DNA from: Mycobacterium sp. SMC-4
GTDB taxonomy: Bacteria > Actinomycetota > Actinomycetes > Mycobacteriales > Mycobacteriaceae
Direction: 5' to 3'
Length of the DNA: 64,000 nucleotides
Assembly: GCF_025263265.1 (NCBI RefSeq)
Contig: NZ_CP079869.1
Span: 4,154,001-4,218,000, forward strand
Shown here: positions 18,824-27,812 of the stretch, in pieces
Position numbering within the stretch: position 1 is the first letter of the stretch
Layout of the letters: each line of letters opens with the position of its first letter
The notes under the pieces: model-generated
The model's input: only the letters and a program-made list of their open reading frames with translations
What the model was told of the DNA's origin: nothing
Databases searched by the model: none
Translations under genes and position numbers: made by a program

Positions 18824-19727
18824 TCGTCTCGGTCGCCGGGAGGGCGCTCAGATCGCGCAGTCGCGGGATTCGACGCGCTGAGCGCTCTCTCGCGTCGTAC
18901 ACGCGCGCGACGCGAGCCAATACGTCGCCGGTGCTGTTGGCCTTGACGACGCGCACGCGCGCCCAGTCGAGCTCGTCGAGGTCCTCGGCGCGCCGAATGT
19001 CGTGGGCGAACTGCAGCGGGTCGACGCGGTGCTGATCGCCGTCGTACTCGACCGCCAACTTCAGTTCCTTCCAGCCCATGTCGAGGTAGTAGCGCCGTCG
19101 TCCGTCGGCACTGACCACCGGTATCTGGGTGGACGGGCGCGGGAACCCGGCGCGTATCAGCAGTAACCGCAGCCAGGTCTCGCGCGGGGACTGCGCGCCC
19201 GCGTCGTACAGGTCCAGCGCGACTGCCAGTTGTCGCATACCACGTTTCCCCGCATGCCGCTGCCTCGCCCACAGCAGCACGTCGGCGGCGTCGAAACCCG
19301 TGGCATTTCCCAGCGCGTCGAGCCGGGCCACGGCCGCGTCGAGCGATCCCTCCCGGCGGGCAAGGTCGAACGCCGTGCGCTGCACGGTCGTGACGGGCAG
19401 GCCCCGCCGGCGGGTGATCTCATCGTCGGCCAGGTCCTGCTTATGGGTCCTGATGCCCCGCGGGGCGCGACCGTTCGACCACACCAGCTCGATGGGCTGC
19501 GAATCTTCGATGTATCGCGCCCCGTGCAGCGCGGCTGCGGTCAGGCCGGCCAGCACACCGCCACGGCGCGACCACAACCACGCGGCGGTGGCCCGGTGGT
19601 GGGTATTCAGCTCGACGCCGGGACGGGTGTACACGTCGGGATGCAGCGCCACGAACCTGGTACGCAGCAGGTGTTTTCCGACCACTCCGGCGGCGACCGC
19701 CTCGCTTCCGATGAACGGCACCTGCAC
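18804..19727 (-). CDS. DUF559/AbiEi-like protein, C-terminus extended by a repeat element
   Basis: About 307 residues: an N-terminal region with a conserved [15 protein letters not shown] block like AbiEi-type antitoxin/transcriptional regulators, and a C-terminal DUF559 (Vsr-like endonuclease fold) region with [21 protein letters not shown], where the Glu, Asp and His residues resemble a nuclease site. Such proteins are common single genes in mycobacteria and their function is unproven. The GTG at 19727 is chosen; an ATG at 19817 lies inside a repeat copy. The last 28 codons ([18 protein letters not shown] onward) are encoded by another copy of that repeat, so the natural C-terminus has probably been replaced. 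Confidence 0.75.
   Translation of the reverse strand: MQVPFIGSEAVAAGVVGKHLLRTRFVALHPDVYTRPGVELNTHHRATAAWLWSRRGGVLAGLTAAALHGARYIEDSQPIELVWSNGRAPRGIRTHKQDLADDEITRRRGLPVTTVQRTAFDLARREGSLDAAVARLDALGNATGFDAADVLLWARQRHAGKRGMRQLAVALDLYDAGAQSPRETWLRLLLIRAGFPRPSTQIPVVSADGRRRYYLDMGWKELKLAVEYDGDQHRVDPLQFAHDIRRAEDLDELDWARVRVVKANSTGDVLARVARVYDARERSARRIPRLRDLSALPATETTRELAG
18841..18894 (+). repeat. 54-bp palindromic repeat, copy A
   Basis: Starts AGGGCGCTCAGA and ends CGCTGAGCGCTCTCTCGCG, with inverted arms GCGCTCAG and CTGAGCGC. It differs from the copy at 19798-19851 at only about five positions in the centre, and is in the same orientation. This copy encodes the C-terminal codons of the DUF559 gene. 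Confidence 0.8.
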
Positions 19728-19797
19728 GAGTCGAGAATCGCCGCTGTCCGGCGCGCCGCACAGCCTCAGTCTCGCGACCTGTGGATAACCCCGCGAG

Positions 19798-19851
19798 AGG
19801 GCGCTCAGACTGCGCATCCGCGGGATTCGACGCGCTGAGCGCTCTCTCGCG
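19798..19851 (+). repeat. 54-bp palindromic repeat, copy B
   Basis: Second copy of the element, upstream of the DUF559 gene. Same arms (GCGCTCAG / CTGAGCGC) and same length as copy A, 957 bp apart. Could be a REP-like or MITE-like unit; the pair brackets the gene as direct repeats. Confidence 0.8.
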
Positions 19852-19877
19852 CCCCCAACAGCGCCCCCGGAACACGA

Positions 19878-19907
19878 AAAGGGCGTCCACCGCGGTGGAC
19901 GCCCTTT
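19878..19907 (-). terminator. 30-bp perfect palindrome, terminator of the Bax-inhibitor gene
   Basis: A perfect 15+15 bp dyad centred at 19892/19893 (arm AAAGGGCGTCCACCG). It starts 12 bp past the stop of the minus-strand membrane gene, ends in TTT on the plus strand and AAA on the other, and so reads as a bidirectional intrinsic-type terminator. Confidence 0.75.
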
Positions 19908-19918
19908 CGCGCGTGTGA

Positions 19919-20764
19919 CTAGTCGCTGTTGAAGTAGCTGAGCAGACGCAGGATCTCGACGTACAGCCACACCAGGGTGACGGTCAGGCCGAGCGCCACG
20001 CCCCATGCCGCCTTCTCCGGAGCACCGGCGCGGATCATCTGATCAGCCGCATCGAAGTCGATCAGGAAGCTGAACGCCGCCAGGCCGATGCACAGCAGCG
20101 AGAATCCGATGGCCAGCATGCCGCCGCTGCGCAGACCCAGGCCGTCGCCGCCGCCGATGATCGCGGCCAGGAAGTTGACCAGCATCAAGGCCAGCACGCC
20201 GAACAGGCCGGCAACGATCATTCGGGTGAACTTCGGGGTGACGCGGATGGCTCCGGTCTTGTAGACGACCAGCATGCCGAAGAACACGCCGAGCGTGCCG
20301 ATGATCGCCTGGGTGATCATCGAGTAGCCGCCGTTGGAGACCACATTGGCGAACAGGTACGAAATACCGCCGAGGAAGAGGCCTTCCAGCCCCGCGTAGC
20401 TCAGCACGATCGCCGGGTTGTCCTGCTTGCGGGCGAACACCGCGACCAGCACCAGCACCAGGCCGCCGATCGCACCGCCCATCGCCAGCATCATGGCGAA
20501 GCCGGGGTTGATCGTGGCGATGAAGTAGGACACCACCGCGAAGGCCGCCAGCACAGCGAGCGTGATGCCCGTCTTGGTGACGACATCGTCGATGGTCAGC
20601 GGACGCGAGACACCGGTCTGCTGCTGATCGGGGTACTGGCTCACATAGGGATCGGCGTGTACCGCTTGCGCACCGTAGCCAGCGGCTCCGGTACCGAATT
20701 GCGCATATCCGCCTTGCTGCCCCTTGGGTAAAGTGCGAAATACCGGGTTGCTGCTTTCGCGCAC
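19919..20764 (-). CDS. Bax inhibitor-1/YccA family membrane protein (Rv1072-like)
   Basis: A 281-residue protein with about 60 polar residues (Gln/Gly/Tyr-rich: PKGQQGGYAQFGTGAAGYG) followed by seven hydrophobic helices of the BI-1/YccA family; the C-terminal ALGLTVTLVWLYVEILRLLSY is the typical last segment. Bacterial members are linked to membrane proteostasis or calcium leak, but the mycobacterial role is unknown. The GTG start at 20764 has GGAAGGA 8 nt upstream; the frame continues to 20827 without support. It is divergent from echA9 and is followed by a strong palindromic terminator. Confidence 0.9.
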   Translation of the reverse strand: MRESSNPVFRTLPKGQQGGYAQFGTGAAGYGAQAVHADPYVSQYPDQQQTGVSRPLTIDDVVTKTGITLAVLAAFAVVSYFIATINPGFAMMLAMGGAIGGLVLVLVAVFARKQDNPAIVLSYAGLEGLFLGGISYLFANVVSNGGYSMITQAIIGTLGVFFGMLVVYKTGAIRVTPKFTRMIVAGLFGVLALMLVNFLAAIIGGGDGLGLRSGGMLAIGFSLLCIGLAAFSFLIDFDAADQMIRAGAPEKAAWGVALGLTVTLVWLYVEILRLLSYFNSD

Positions 20765-20924
20765 CGTCGGTTCCTTCCTGTGTTGTGTCCTGTGGCATGT
20801 CTTCGCCGGAGACGAACACCCACTCAACGAGTGAGGATCCCGGACGGTTCCCGAATCCGGAGGTCACCTCCCAGGAGCTTCACAGGAAACCTTACCCGGC
20901 GGGGCAATGGGCGGCGAGACGATC

Positions 20925-20930
20925 TAGATT
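20925..20930 (+). promoter_or_regulatory. leaderless -10 of echA9
   Basis: TAGATT ends 7 nt before the GTG at 20938. In mycobacteria transcription usually starts 6-8 nt after the -10, so the mRNA would begin at the start codon with no leader. Confidence 0.6.
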
Positions 20931-20937
20931 GCATTCC

Positions 20938-21981
20938 GTGGACGAAAACGAGGATGTCCTAGTAACGACCGTCAACGGCGTCGGCCTGATCACGCTCAAC
21001 CGTCCCAAGGCAATCAACTCGTTGACCCACTCGATGGTCACGATGATCGCCACGGCGCTCAAGAGTTGGGAAACCGACGACACGATCGAAGCTGTGGTCG
21101 TCTCCGGTGCCGGCGAGCGCGGTTTGTGCGCCGGGGGCGACGTGGTGGCCATCTATCACGACGCCAAGGCCGGTGGTAGCGAGTCACGCCTCTTCTGGCA
21201 CGACGAGTATCTGCTCAACGCCTACATCGGCAGGTACCCCAAGCCCTACGTCGCAGTGATGGACGGCATCACCATGGGCGGTGGTGTCGGCATCAGCGCG
21301 CACGGCAGCGTGCGAGTCGTCACCGACACCACCAAGATGGCCATGCCCGAGGTCGGCATCGGTTTCATTCCCGACGTCGGTGGCACCTACATCCTGGCGC
21401 GCAGCCCAGGACAACTCGGAACGTACGCCGCGCTGACCGGGGCGGCGTTCTCCGGCGCCGACGCCGTCGCGATGGGCTTCGCCGATCACTACGTGCCCCA
21501 CGAACGCCTCGGCTCCTTCGTCGAGACCCTCGTGGGCGAGGGTGTCGAAGCCGCGCTGACCACCCACGCCGAGGCGCCGCCGCCGAGTCCGCTGCAGGCC
21601 GAACGGCAGTGTATCGACAGCTGCTATGCCGGCGAGACCGTCGCCGACATCGTCGCCGCGCTGCGCGACCACGATGCCCCCGGCGCCGCCAAAGCTGCGG
21701 ACCTGATTTCCACCCGCTCCCCCATCGCGCTGTCGGTGACACTGCAGGCAGTCCGCCGCGCCGCCGGCCTACCGACCCTCGAAGACGTGCTGGTGCAGGA
21801 GTTCCGGACCTCCTGCGCGGCACTGCGATCCCATGATCTGGTGGAAGGGATCCGCGCGCAGCTCGTTGACAAGGACCGTAATCCGCAGTGGGTGCCGCCG
21901 TCACTGGCTGCCGTCACCGACGCCGACGTCGACGCGTACTTCGCACCCGCACAACCCGATCTGACGTTCGAACAGGAGTGA
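20938..21981 (+). CDS. echA9: 3-hydroxyisobutyryl-CoA hydrolase-like crotonase EchA9
   Basis: A 347-residue crotonase-superfamily protein of the 3-hydroxyisobutyryl-CoA hydrolase type, matching Rv1071c. [17 protein letters not shown] and [16 protein letters not shown] form the oxyanion hole, and [16 protein letters not shown] carries the Glu and Asp expected for the hydrolase (Asp replaces the second dehydratase Glu). The likely reaction is thioester hydrolysis in valine breakdown. The frame is open back to 20785, but the GTG at 20938 matches the homologue and has a leaderless promoter. It forms an operon with echA8 2 bp downstream. Confidence 0.93.
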   Translation: MDENEDVLVTTVNGVGLITLNRPKAINSLTHSMVTMIATALKSWETDDTIEAVVVSGAGERGLCAGGDVVAIYHDAKAGGSESRLFWHDEYLLNAYIGRYPKPYVAVMDGITMGGGVGISAHGSVRVVTDTTKMAMPEVGIGFIPDVGGTYILARSPGQLGTYAALTGAAFSGADAVAMGFADHYVPHERLGSFVETLVGEGVEAALTTHAEAPPPSPLQAERQCIDSCYAGETVADIVAALRDHDAPGAAKAADLISTRSPIALSVTLQAVRRAAGLPTLEDVLVQEFRTSCAALRSHDLVEGIRAQLVDKDRNPQWVPPSLAAVTDADVDAYFAPAQPDLTFEQE

Positions 21982-21983
21982 GA

Positions 21984-22763
21984 ATGACTGACAGCTACGA
22001 GACGATCCTGCTCACCCGCGAGGACCGCGTCGCCACCATCACACTCAATCGACCCAAGGCGCTCAACGCGCTCAACAGCCAGGTGATGCACGAAGTCACC
22101 ACCGCTGCAGCGCAACTGGATGCCGACCCGGGTGTCGGCGCCATCATCCTCACCGGCAGCGAAAAGGCTTTCGCCGCCGGCGCCGACATCAAGGAGATGG
22201 CGAACCTGTCCTTCGCCGATGTCTTCGCCTCCGATTTCTTCGCCGCCTGGGGCAAGTTCGCGGCCATCCGTACCCCGACCATCGCCGCCGTCGCCGGTTA
22301 CGCACTCGGCGGCGGCTGCGAGCTGGCGATGATGTGCGACATCCTGATCGCCGCCGACAGTGCGAAGTTCGGGCAACCCGAGATCAAGCTCGGCGTCCTG
22401 CCGGGAATGGGCGGTTCGCAGCGGCTGACCCGCGCCATCGGTAAGGCCAAGGCGATGGATCTGATCCTGACCGGACGCAACATGGACGCCGACGAAGCCG
22501 AACGTGCCGGGTTGGTCTCCCGGGTGGTACCTGCGGACACGCTGCTCGAGGAAGCGAACGCCGTAGGCCGCACCATCGCCGCAATGTCGCTGTCAGCAGC
22601 ACGGATGGCCAAGGAAGCGGTCAACCGATCGTTCGAGACCACCCTTTCCGAGGGCTTGCTCTACGAGCGGCGGCTGTTCCACTCGGCGTTCGCCACCGAC
22701 GACCAGACCGAGGGAATGAACGCATTCGCCGAGAAGCGACAGGCGAACTTCACGCACCGATAG
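21984..22763 (+). CDS. echA8: enoyl-CoA hydratase EchA8
   Basis: A 259-residue enoyl-CoA hydratase corresponding to Rv1070c. [17 protein letters not shown] and [18 protein letters not shown] form the oxyanion hole; the two catalytic Glu residues lie in GGCELAM (E within the helix) and [15 protein letters not shown]. It hydrates trans-2-enoyl-CoA in beta-oxidation. AGGAG precedes the ATG, which lies 2 bp after the echA9 stop. The TAG stop of echA8 forms part of the -10 of the next gene. Confidence 0.96.
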   Translation: MTDSYETILLTREDRVATITLNRPKALNALNSQVMHEVTTAAAQLDADPGVGAIILTGSEKAFAAGADIKEMANLSFADVFASDFFAAWGKFAAIRTPTIAAVAGYALGGGCELAMMCDILIAADSAKFGQPEIKLGVLPGMGGSQRLTRAIGKAKAMDLILTGRNMDADEAERAGLVSRVVPADTLLEEANAVGRTIAAMSLSAARMAKEAVNRSFETTLSEGLLYERRLFHSAFATDDQTEGMNAFAEKRQANFTHR

Positions 22764-22772
22764 AGTGCGTGG

Positions 22773-24461
22773 GTGACCGACACCTCTGAGGTCCCGGCGT
22801 CCGAACAGCGCGTGGCACTGCGGCGCACCTGGTGGATTCGCCACTACACCTTCACCGGCACCGCTGTGGGACTGGTGTTCTTGTGGTTGTCACTGACCCC
22901 CTCACTCCTACCGCGCGGCCCGCTGTTTCAGGGCCTGGTCAGCGGTGGTGCGGGCGCGGCCGGTTACGGCATCGGCGTTTTCGCGGTGTGGCTGGTGCGT
23001 TACCTGCGTTCTCGACAGACCAGCCCACCCGCACCTCGGTGGGCCTGGTTGATCCTCGCCGGCGTCGGTGCGGTGGGAATGGTGTTGGCGATCTACTGGT
23101 TCCATCGCTGGCAGGACGACGTTCGTGACCTGATGGGGGTGCCGCGACTGGGCTTCTGGGATTACCCGCTGGCTGCGGTACTGGCCCTGGTAACGCTGTT
23201 TGTCCTCGTCGAAGCCGGGAAAGCCGTTCGTCTGGTGGTACGGTTCCTGTCCGGTCAGCTCAATCGCGTTGCGCCGCCACGTGTCTCAGCGGTGATCGCG
23301 GTGGGCTTGGTGGTGGCGCTGTCGGTGGCGCTGCTCAACGGTGTGGTGGTGCGCTTCGCGATGAGCACGATCAACAAGACCTTCGCCGCGGTCAACGACG
23401 AGACCGACCCCGATACCGCTGCGCCGCAGTCGGTTCTGCGCTCCGGGGGTCCGGAGTCGTTGGTGTCGTGGGAATCGCTGGGACACCAGGGGCGCATCTT
23501 CATCGCCGGCGGACCCACCGTCGAGGAACTCACCGAGTTCAATGGCGCTCCGGCCGTCGAACCGATCCGGGCCTATGCAGGCTTGAACTCGGCCGACGGC
23601 ATCAAGGCGACCGCAGAGTTGGCGGCGCGGGAACTGCAGCGCACCGGCGGTCTGGAGCGCGCGGTGGTGGCCGTGGCGACCACCACCGGAACCGGTTGGA
23701 TCAACGAAGCCGAAGCCACGGCGGTGGAGTACCTGTACAACGGTGACACCGCGATCGTGTCGATGCAGTACTCGTTCCTGCCGAGCTGGTTGTCGTTCCT
23801 GGTGGACAAGGAGAATGCCCGCCAGGCCGGTCAGGCTCTCTTCGAGGCGGTCGACGAGCTGATCCGCGAAATGCCCGAGGCGCAACGGCCGAAGCTGGTC
23901 GTGTTCGGCGAGAGTCTCGGCTCTTTCGGCGGTGAGGCCCCGTTCCTGGCGTTGAACAACCTGATCGCACGCACCGACGGGGCCCTGTTCAGCGGGCCGA
24001 CGTTCAACAACACGGTGTGGAACGACCTGACCCTCAACCGAGACCCGGGCTCACCTCAGTGGCTGCCCATCTACGACGACGGCGCCAACGTGCGCTTCGT
24101 CGCCGAACCTGAGGATCTGCAGCGTCCCGACGCGGTCTGGGAGCAGCCGAGGGTGGTCTACCTGCAGCACGCCTCGGATCCCATCGCATGGTGGGATCCC
24201 GACCTGCTGTTCGCCCGGCCGGACTGGTTGCGCGAGAAACGCGGCATCGACGTCTCCCCGGACATGGAGTGGATTCCGGTGGTGACGTTCCTGCAGGTAT
24301 CAGCCGACATGGCGGTCGCGATCAACGTGCCCGACGGACACGGCCATGTGTACGTCCGCAACGTGGCCAATGCGTGGGCGCAGATCCTTCAACCGCCCGG
24401 ATGGACACCGGAGAAAACCGAGCGACTGCGTCCGCTGCTGCGCAGCGATGAGGGCTCCTAG
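22773..24461 (+). CDS. alpha/beta-hydrolase membrane protein (Abhydrolase_9, Rv1069c-like)
   Basis: A 562-residue protein with four N-terminal helices (residues 25-190) and a C-terminal alpha/beta-hydrolase domain facing the outside or cytosol. GESLGSFGGE near residue 375 is the nucleophile elbow and DGHGHVY near the C-terminus supplies the His, as in the Abhydrolase_9 family of actinobacteria. Homologue Rv1069c occupies the same position. The substrate is unknown but likely lipidic. TAGAGT (22761-22766), formed in part by the echA8 stop codon, lies 6 nt before the GTG, suggesting a leaderless transcript of its own. Confidence 0.9.
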   Translation: MTDTSEVPASEQRVALRRTWWIRHYTFTGTAVGLVFLWLSLTPSLLPRGPLFQGLVSGGAGAAGYGIGVFAVWLVRYLRSRQTSPPAPRWAWLILAGVGAVGMVLAIYWFHRWQDDVRDLMGVPRLGFWDYPLAAVLALVTLFVLVEAGKAVRLVVRFLSGQLNRVAPPRVSAVIAVGLVVALSVALLNGVVVRFAMSTINKTFAAVNDETDPDTAAPQSVLRSGGPESLVSWESLGHQGRIFIAGGPTVEELTEFNGAPAVEPIRAYAGLNSADGIKATAELAARELQRTGGLERAVVAVATTTGTGWINEAEATAVEYLYNGDTAIVSMQYSFLPSWLSFLVDKENARQAGQALFEAVDELIREMPEAQRPKLVVFGESLGSFGGEAPFLALNNLIARTDGALFSGPTFNNTVWNDLTLNRDPGSPQWLPIYDDGANVRFVAEPEDLQRPDAVWEQPRVVYLQHASDPIAWWDPDLLFARPDWLREKRGIDVSPDMEWIPVVTFLQVSADMAVAINVPDGHGHVYVRNVANAWAQILQPPGWTPEKTERLRPLLRSDEGS

Positions 24462-24826
24462 CTCACGACGTGTTTGAGCGCGTGATAACCGCCGATGACA
24501 TCGGTGGCACGGTGCAGGCCGAGGTCCTGCAGCGACGCGGCAGCCAGGCTGGAGGTATAGCCCTCCGAGCACAGGATCACCCATTCGACGTCGTCGTCGA
24601 CGGCCTGCGGCAGCCGCGCGTCGCTGGTCGGGTCGCAGCGCCACTCCAGCACATTGCGCTCGATCACCAGCGCGTGGCGTACCGACCCCTCGGCTGCTCG
24701 TTGCGCCGCCGGACGAATGTCGACCAGCAGGCCCCCACGTGCGAGAGCAGCGGGCACCTGATCGGCGGACAAGCGGTTCAGCCGCGCCCGCGCCGCGTCC
24801 AGAATGGTGTCGATACGGCTACCCAT
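24458..24826 (-). CDS. rhodanese-like domain protein (Rv1066-like)
   Basis: A 122-residue single rhodanese domain. LLVDIRPAAQRAAEGSVRHALVIERNVLEWR is the typical first half and ILCSEGYTSSLAAASLQDLG holds the active-site loop with the persulfide-forming Cys. It probably transfers sulfane sulfur. It is encoded just after cysteine dioxygenase with an 8-bp overlap, so it likely handles sulfur released in cysteine catabolism. The ATG at 24826 has GGAAGGTG about 10 nt upstream; a GTG at 24835 is too close to that site. Its 3' end overlaps the convergent hydrolase by 4 bp. Confidence 0.9.
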   Translation of the reverse strand: MGSRIDTILDAARARLNRLSADQVPAALARGGLLVDIRPAAQRAAEGSVRHALVIERNVLEWRCDPTSDARLPQAVDDDVEWVILCSEGYTSSLAAASLQDLGLHRATDVIGGYHALKHVVS

Positions 24827-25340
24827 GGCTGTCACCTTCCGGCGTGTCGGTCAGCTCGGTCCGTGTGCGGCGCAGCCGGTTGGCCGTGACGTCGTAGTAG
24901 GACATCGCCGTCAGCGGCGGCGAGTAGGCGTGCACGCTCAGCGTCGGCCCCGGCGCGGCATCGACGGTGACGGTGTCGGGGGCCCACACGACGTCGTGCA
25001 CCCAACCCAGCGGGAACGCCGCCTGATCACCGGCGTTCAGCGCGCGGTCCCGCAACGTCGAACCGTCCCAACGGGTCTCCCGCAGCGCCCCGCTGACCAC
25101 CGTCACTGCGCCCAGCGATCCGCCGTGATCGTGCAACTCGGTCGAGCGCTCAGGCACCCAACTGATCAGCCACACATCGAGTTCGTCGTTGCCGTGCAGG
25201 CGGGTGAACCAGCGCTCGGCGCGGGGTAACCCGCCCGCCGGGAACAGGTGGTCGTAGTCACCGACGAGGACGTCGTCGGCGAAGCGGTCGGTGACGTGCA
25301 GAAGGTCGGCAAGGCGTAGACGGGTGGGGGCCAGGATCAT
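24819..25340 (-). CDS. cysteine dioxygenase type I (cupin)
   Basis: A 173-residue cupin of the cysteine dioxygenase family, matching Rv1065. STELHDHGGSLGAVTVVSGALRE provides two His iron ligands and the third is in GWVHDVVW. It oxidises cysteine to cysteine sulfinate with an Fe(II) centre. The operon with a rhodanese, and metB/cbs elsewhere in the window, make cysteine turnover a recurring theme. Divergent from lpqV across about 110 bp. Confidence 0.9.
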   Translation of the reverse strand: MILAPTRLRLADLLHVTDRFADDVLVGDYDHLFPAGGLPRAERWFTRLHGNDELDVWLISWVPERSTELHDHGGSLGAVTVVSGALRETRWDGSTLRDRALNAGDQAAFPLGWVHDVVWAPDTVTVDAAPGPTLSVHAYSPPLTAMSYYDVTANRLRRTRTELTDTPEGDSHG

Positions 25341-25452
25341 CAGGGAACTCCGGGAAGGACGGACGGGTCAGGGGGCAGGCGGCTAGGCCTGACAGCACTC
25401 CTGAACCCGGGTCACGTCGATCACGGCGGCCAGTCTTGCATAGATTGGCCGC

Positions 25453-25881
25453 ATGCGCAGGTACCGTCTCCCCGCCTTCGGCGCCGCCCTGTGCGCGTGC
25501 GCGCTGATACCGGGGTGCTCGGCCGGCACTGAGCCGTCCACCCCGTCTGCTGCAACGCCAGCTGACGCCCCCGTCGAACCCGGCTCGGCGGTACCGCGCG
25601 GCGCGGCGGGGGTCTCCCCCGGTGGTGTGACGACGGCCGTCGACGCTCCGGCCGAGTCCACCGAGAACCACTACTTCCACGCGTGCCGAACTGCGCGAAC
25701 GTGGATGGAGCAGCAGGGTGGCGATCCACGGTCGCAGATCGAGCCGTTCCTCAAGACCGTGCAGGAGTCGCAGTCCGCCGGACCGGCGACGTTCGACAAG
25801 CGCTGGTCGGAGCTCTCACCGGGTCAGCAGTCGGCGGTGATCGTCGCGGTCGAGGCGGCCGCCGCTGCGCTGTGCGGTTGA
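25453..25881 (+). CDS. lpqV: putative lipoprotein LpqV
   Basis: A 142-residue exported protein with signal sequence MRRYRLPAFGAALCACALIPGC, where the Cys after PG is the likely lipidation site. A Pro/Thr/Ala-rich linker of about 45 residues precedes a small domain (YFHACRTARTWMEQQGGDP ... AALCG) with two Cys that could form a disulfide. Position matches Rv1064c (lpqV). TAGATT at 25441-25446 is 6 nt upstream of the ATG, indicating a leaderless transcript. Function unknown. Confidence 0.88.
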   Translation: MRRYRLPAFGAALCACALIPGCSAGTEPSTPSAATPADAPVEPGSAVPRGAAGVSPGGVTTAVDAPAESTENHYFHACRTARTWMEQQGGDPRSQIEPFLKTVQESQSAGPATFDKRWSELSPGQQSAVIVAVEAAAAALCG

Positions 25882-25931
25882 CGGCCCGGCCGATTTCAGA
25901 TCACGGGTGTCTTTAATTGCCTGCAGCGCGC

Positions 25932-26732
25932 TCAGGCACCTGCGGCGACCGACGCCAGCTCCAGATTGCTCTTGAGGTCGGAGAGCTTCGAGGGCCAGCC
26001 GCCCGAAACCAGCTCGCGCACAATGCTTGCTCGTGGGAAACCGGTCTGGATGACGGTCAGTTTGACGCGACCGCCTTCGACTTCCTCGATGTCGAAGGAC
26101 ACCGTGGACCGCGGTTCGGCCGCCGCCCGTTCGATGACGTCGGCTGACAACCCCACCGTCGTCAGCTGCGGGGTGAACGTGTGGAAGGCGAACGCCAGTC
26201 GCCGGTAGGGGTCGGCTTCCAGGATCACCTGTTCGGGGCTGCTGATGTTCAGATCGCCGTCGCGCCAGTCATAGCTCGATCCGACCTTCCAGTCCGTGAC
26301 CAGCCCATGCCCCATGTAGCGCTCGGAGAACGCGGGGTCGGTGACGGCCTGCCACAGCCGTTCCGGCGTGGTCCTGATGTAGGTGGTGTAGACGAAGTCG
26401 CTGCCGCTGCTGTCGTGCTCCATGGAATCCCGCTCCAATGCTGTCTTCAGGTCTGCGAGCGTCTGTGCCCGCAGTCGGTCGTAATGGGTGATCCAGCGAT
26501 CGGCGATCGCATTGATCGGTTCGGCGTTGAGGTAGTGCAACTTCTGCCGGCCCCGCCAGACGGTGCTGATGAGGTTGGCGGCCTCGAGCACCTTGAGGTG
26601 CTTGCTCACCGATTGCCGGGCCATGTCCAGCCCGGCGCACAGTTCGGTCAAGCTCTGCCCGTTGCGGGCGTTCAAGCTGTCGAGCAGGCGACGTCGATTG
26701 GGGTCGGCGAGCGCCCGGAACACCTCGTCCAT
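25932..26732 (-). CDS. ArsR-family HTH regulator fused to an SRPBCC (AHSA1) domain
   Basis: A 266-residue two-domain protein. Residues 1-95 are an ArsR-type winged helix (VFRALADPNRRRLLDSLN; LTELCAGLDMARQSVSKHLKVLEAANLI); residues 115-260 are an AHSA1/SRPBCC ligand-binding domain (TTYIRTTPERLWQAVTDPAFSERYMG ... SIVRELVSGGWPSKLSDLKSNLE). Such fusions are thought to sense a hydrophobic ligand and regulate neighbours. The ATG at 26732 begins the HTH; upstream residues are Cys-rich non-homologous sequence. A dyad ATGCAG-N8-CTGCAT at 26783-26802 in the divergent intergenic region is a candidate operator. Confidence 0.9.
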   Translation of the reverse strand: MDEVFRALADPNRRRLLDSLNARNGQSLTELCAGLDMARQSVSKHLKVLEAANLISTVWRGRQKLHYLNAEPINAIADRWITHYDRLRAQTLADLKTALERDSMEHDSSGSDFVYTTYIRTTPERLWQAVTDPAFSERYMGHGLVTDWKVGSSYDWRDGDLNISSPEQVILEADPYRRLAFAFHTFTPQLTTVGLSADVIERAAAEPRSTVSFDIEEVEGGRVKLTVIQTGFPRASIVRELVSGGWPSKLSDLKSNLELASVAAGA

Positions 26733-26752
26733 GTATTCAGTTCTGCCACAAC

Positions 26753-26802
26753 ATGCAGCCTTGTGGCTACCTTTCGCAGGATATGCAGTCATTCGGCTGC
26801 AT
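26753..26802. promoter_or_regulatory. candidate operator of the ArsR-SRPBCC regulator
   Basis: ATGCAG (26783-26788) and CTGCAT (26797-26802) form an inverted repeat with an 8-bp spacer; a further direct ATGCAG lies at 26753-26758. The region is between the regulator start (26732) and the divergent patatin start (26847), where an ArsR-type dimer could control both. Confidence 0.4.
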
Positions 26803-26846
26803 GTCAAGGTTCGGCATCCCGTGCTGGCACAGCGCAGAATGCATGC

Positions 26847-27812
26847 ATGCGAGTCGCACTGGCGCTGGGCAGCGGCGGGGCACGCGGCTACGCCCACATC
26901 GGCGTCATCAACGAGCTCCATGAACGAGGCCACGAGATCGTCGGCATCGCCGGATCGTCAATGGGTGCCCTGGTCGGCGGGTTGGAGGCGGCCGGCAAGC
27001 TCGGCGAATTCACCCGCTGGGCCGACGGGTTGACCCAGCGGGCGGTGCTACGGCTGCTCGATCCTTCGTTGACCTCGCCCGGCGTACTGCGGGCAGAGAG
27101 AATCCTCGACGCCGTCCGTGACATGCTCGGTGACGTCACCATCGAGGAACTCCCGGTCCCGTTCACCTCGGTGGCCACCGACCTCATCACCGGCAAGGCG
27201 GTATGGATGCAGCGCGGTCCGGTCGATGACGCGATCCGGGCCTCGATCGCCATCCCCGGATTGATCACCCCGCATGTTCTCGACGGCCGGTTGCTGGCCG
27301 ACGGCGGCATCCTGGACCCGATTCCGATGGCTCCCATCGCCGCTTCGGTCGCCGATGTCACGTTGGCGGTGAGCCTGTCCGGCGACGACCCCGAGTCCCG
27401 CCGGGACGAGCAGGGCGCTCGTCCCAGCGGTGAGTGGCTGAACCGAATGTGGCGCACCCGGTCCTCGCTGCTCGACTCCAGGGCGGCGCGTTCATTGCTC
27501 GATACCCAGACGGGTCGGGCAGTGCTGGGCCGCTTCATGACCGGCGATGACGAGCCGGTGGTGGACGACGACAGCAACACACCAGCGGTGCCGAAACTGA
27601 GCAGCTTCGATGTGATGAACCGGGTCATCGACATCGCGCAGTCGGCGCTGGCTCGTCACACGCTGGCCAGTTACCCACCCGATCTGTTGATCGAGGTGCC
27701 GCGCACGGTGTGTCGCAGTCTGGACTTCCACCGCGCCGCCGAGGTCATCGAGATCGGCCAGGAGTTGGCCGCGACCGGACTGGACGCGCTGGAAGCTCGC
27801 GTGTCACGTTAG
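26847..27812 (+). CDS. patatin-like phospholipase (Rv1063c-like)
   Basis: A 321-residue patatin-like protein. GSGGARGYAHIGV is the glycine-rich oxyanion loop, GSSMGA the Ser elbow and DGGILDPIP the catalytic Asp motif of the Ser-Asp dyad. It probably deacylates lipids in the cytosol or at the membrane. Position matches Rv1063c. The ATG at 26847 lies 6 nt after CAGAAT, a weak leaderless -10. Its 3' end overlaps by 9 bp the end of a second, convergent patatin. Confidence 0.9.
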   Translation: MRVALALGSGGARGYAHIGVINELHERGHEIVGIAGSSMGALVGGLEAAGKLGEFTRWADGLTQRAVLRLLDPSLTSPGVLRAERILDAVRDMLGDVTIEELPVPFTSVATDLITGKAVWMQRGPVDDAIRASIAIPGLITPHVLDGRLLADGGILDPIPMAPIAASVADVTLAVSLSGDDPESRRDEQGARPSGEWLNRMWRTRSSLLDSRAARSLLDTQTGRAVLGRFMTGDDEPVVDDDSNTPAVPKLSSFDVMNRVIDIAQSALARHTLASYPPDLLIEVPRTVCRSLDFHRAAEVIEIGQELAATGLDALEARVSR

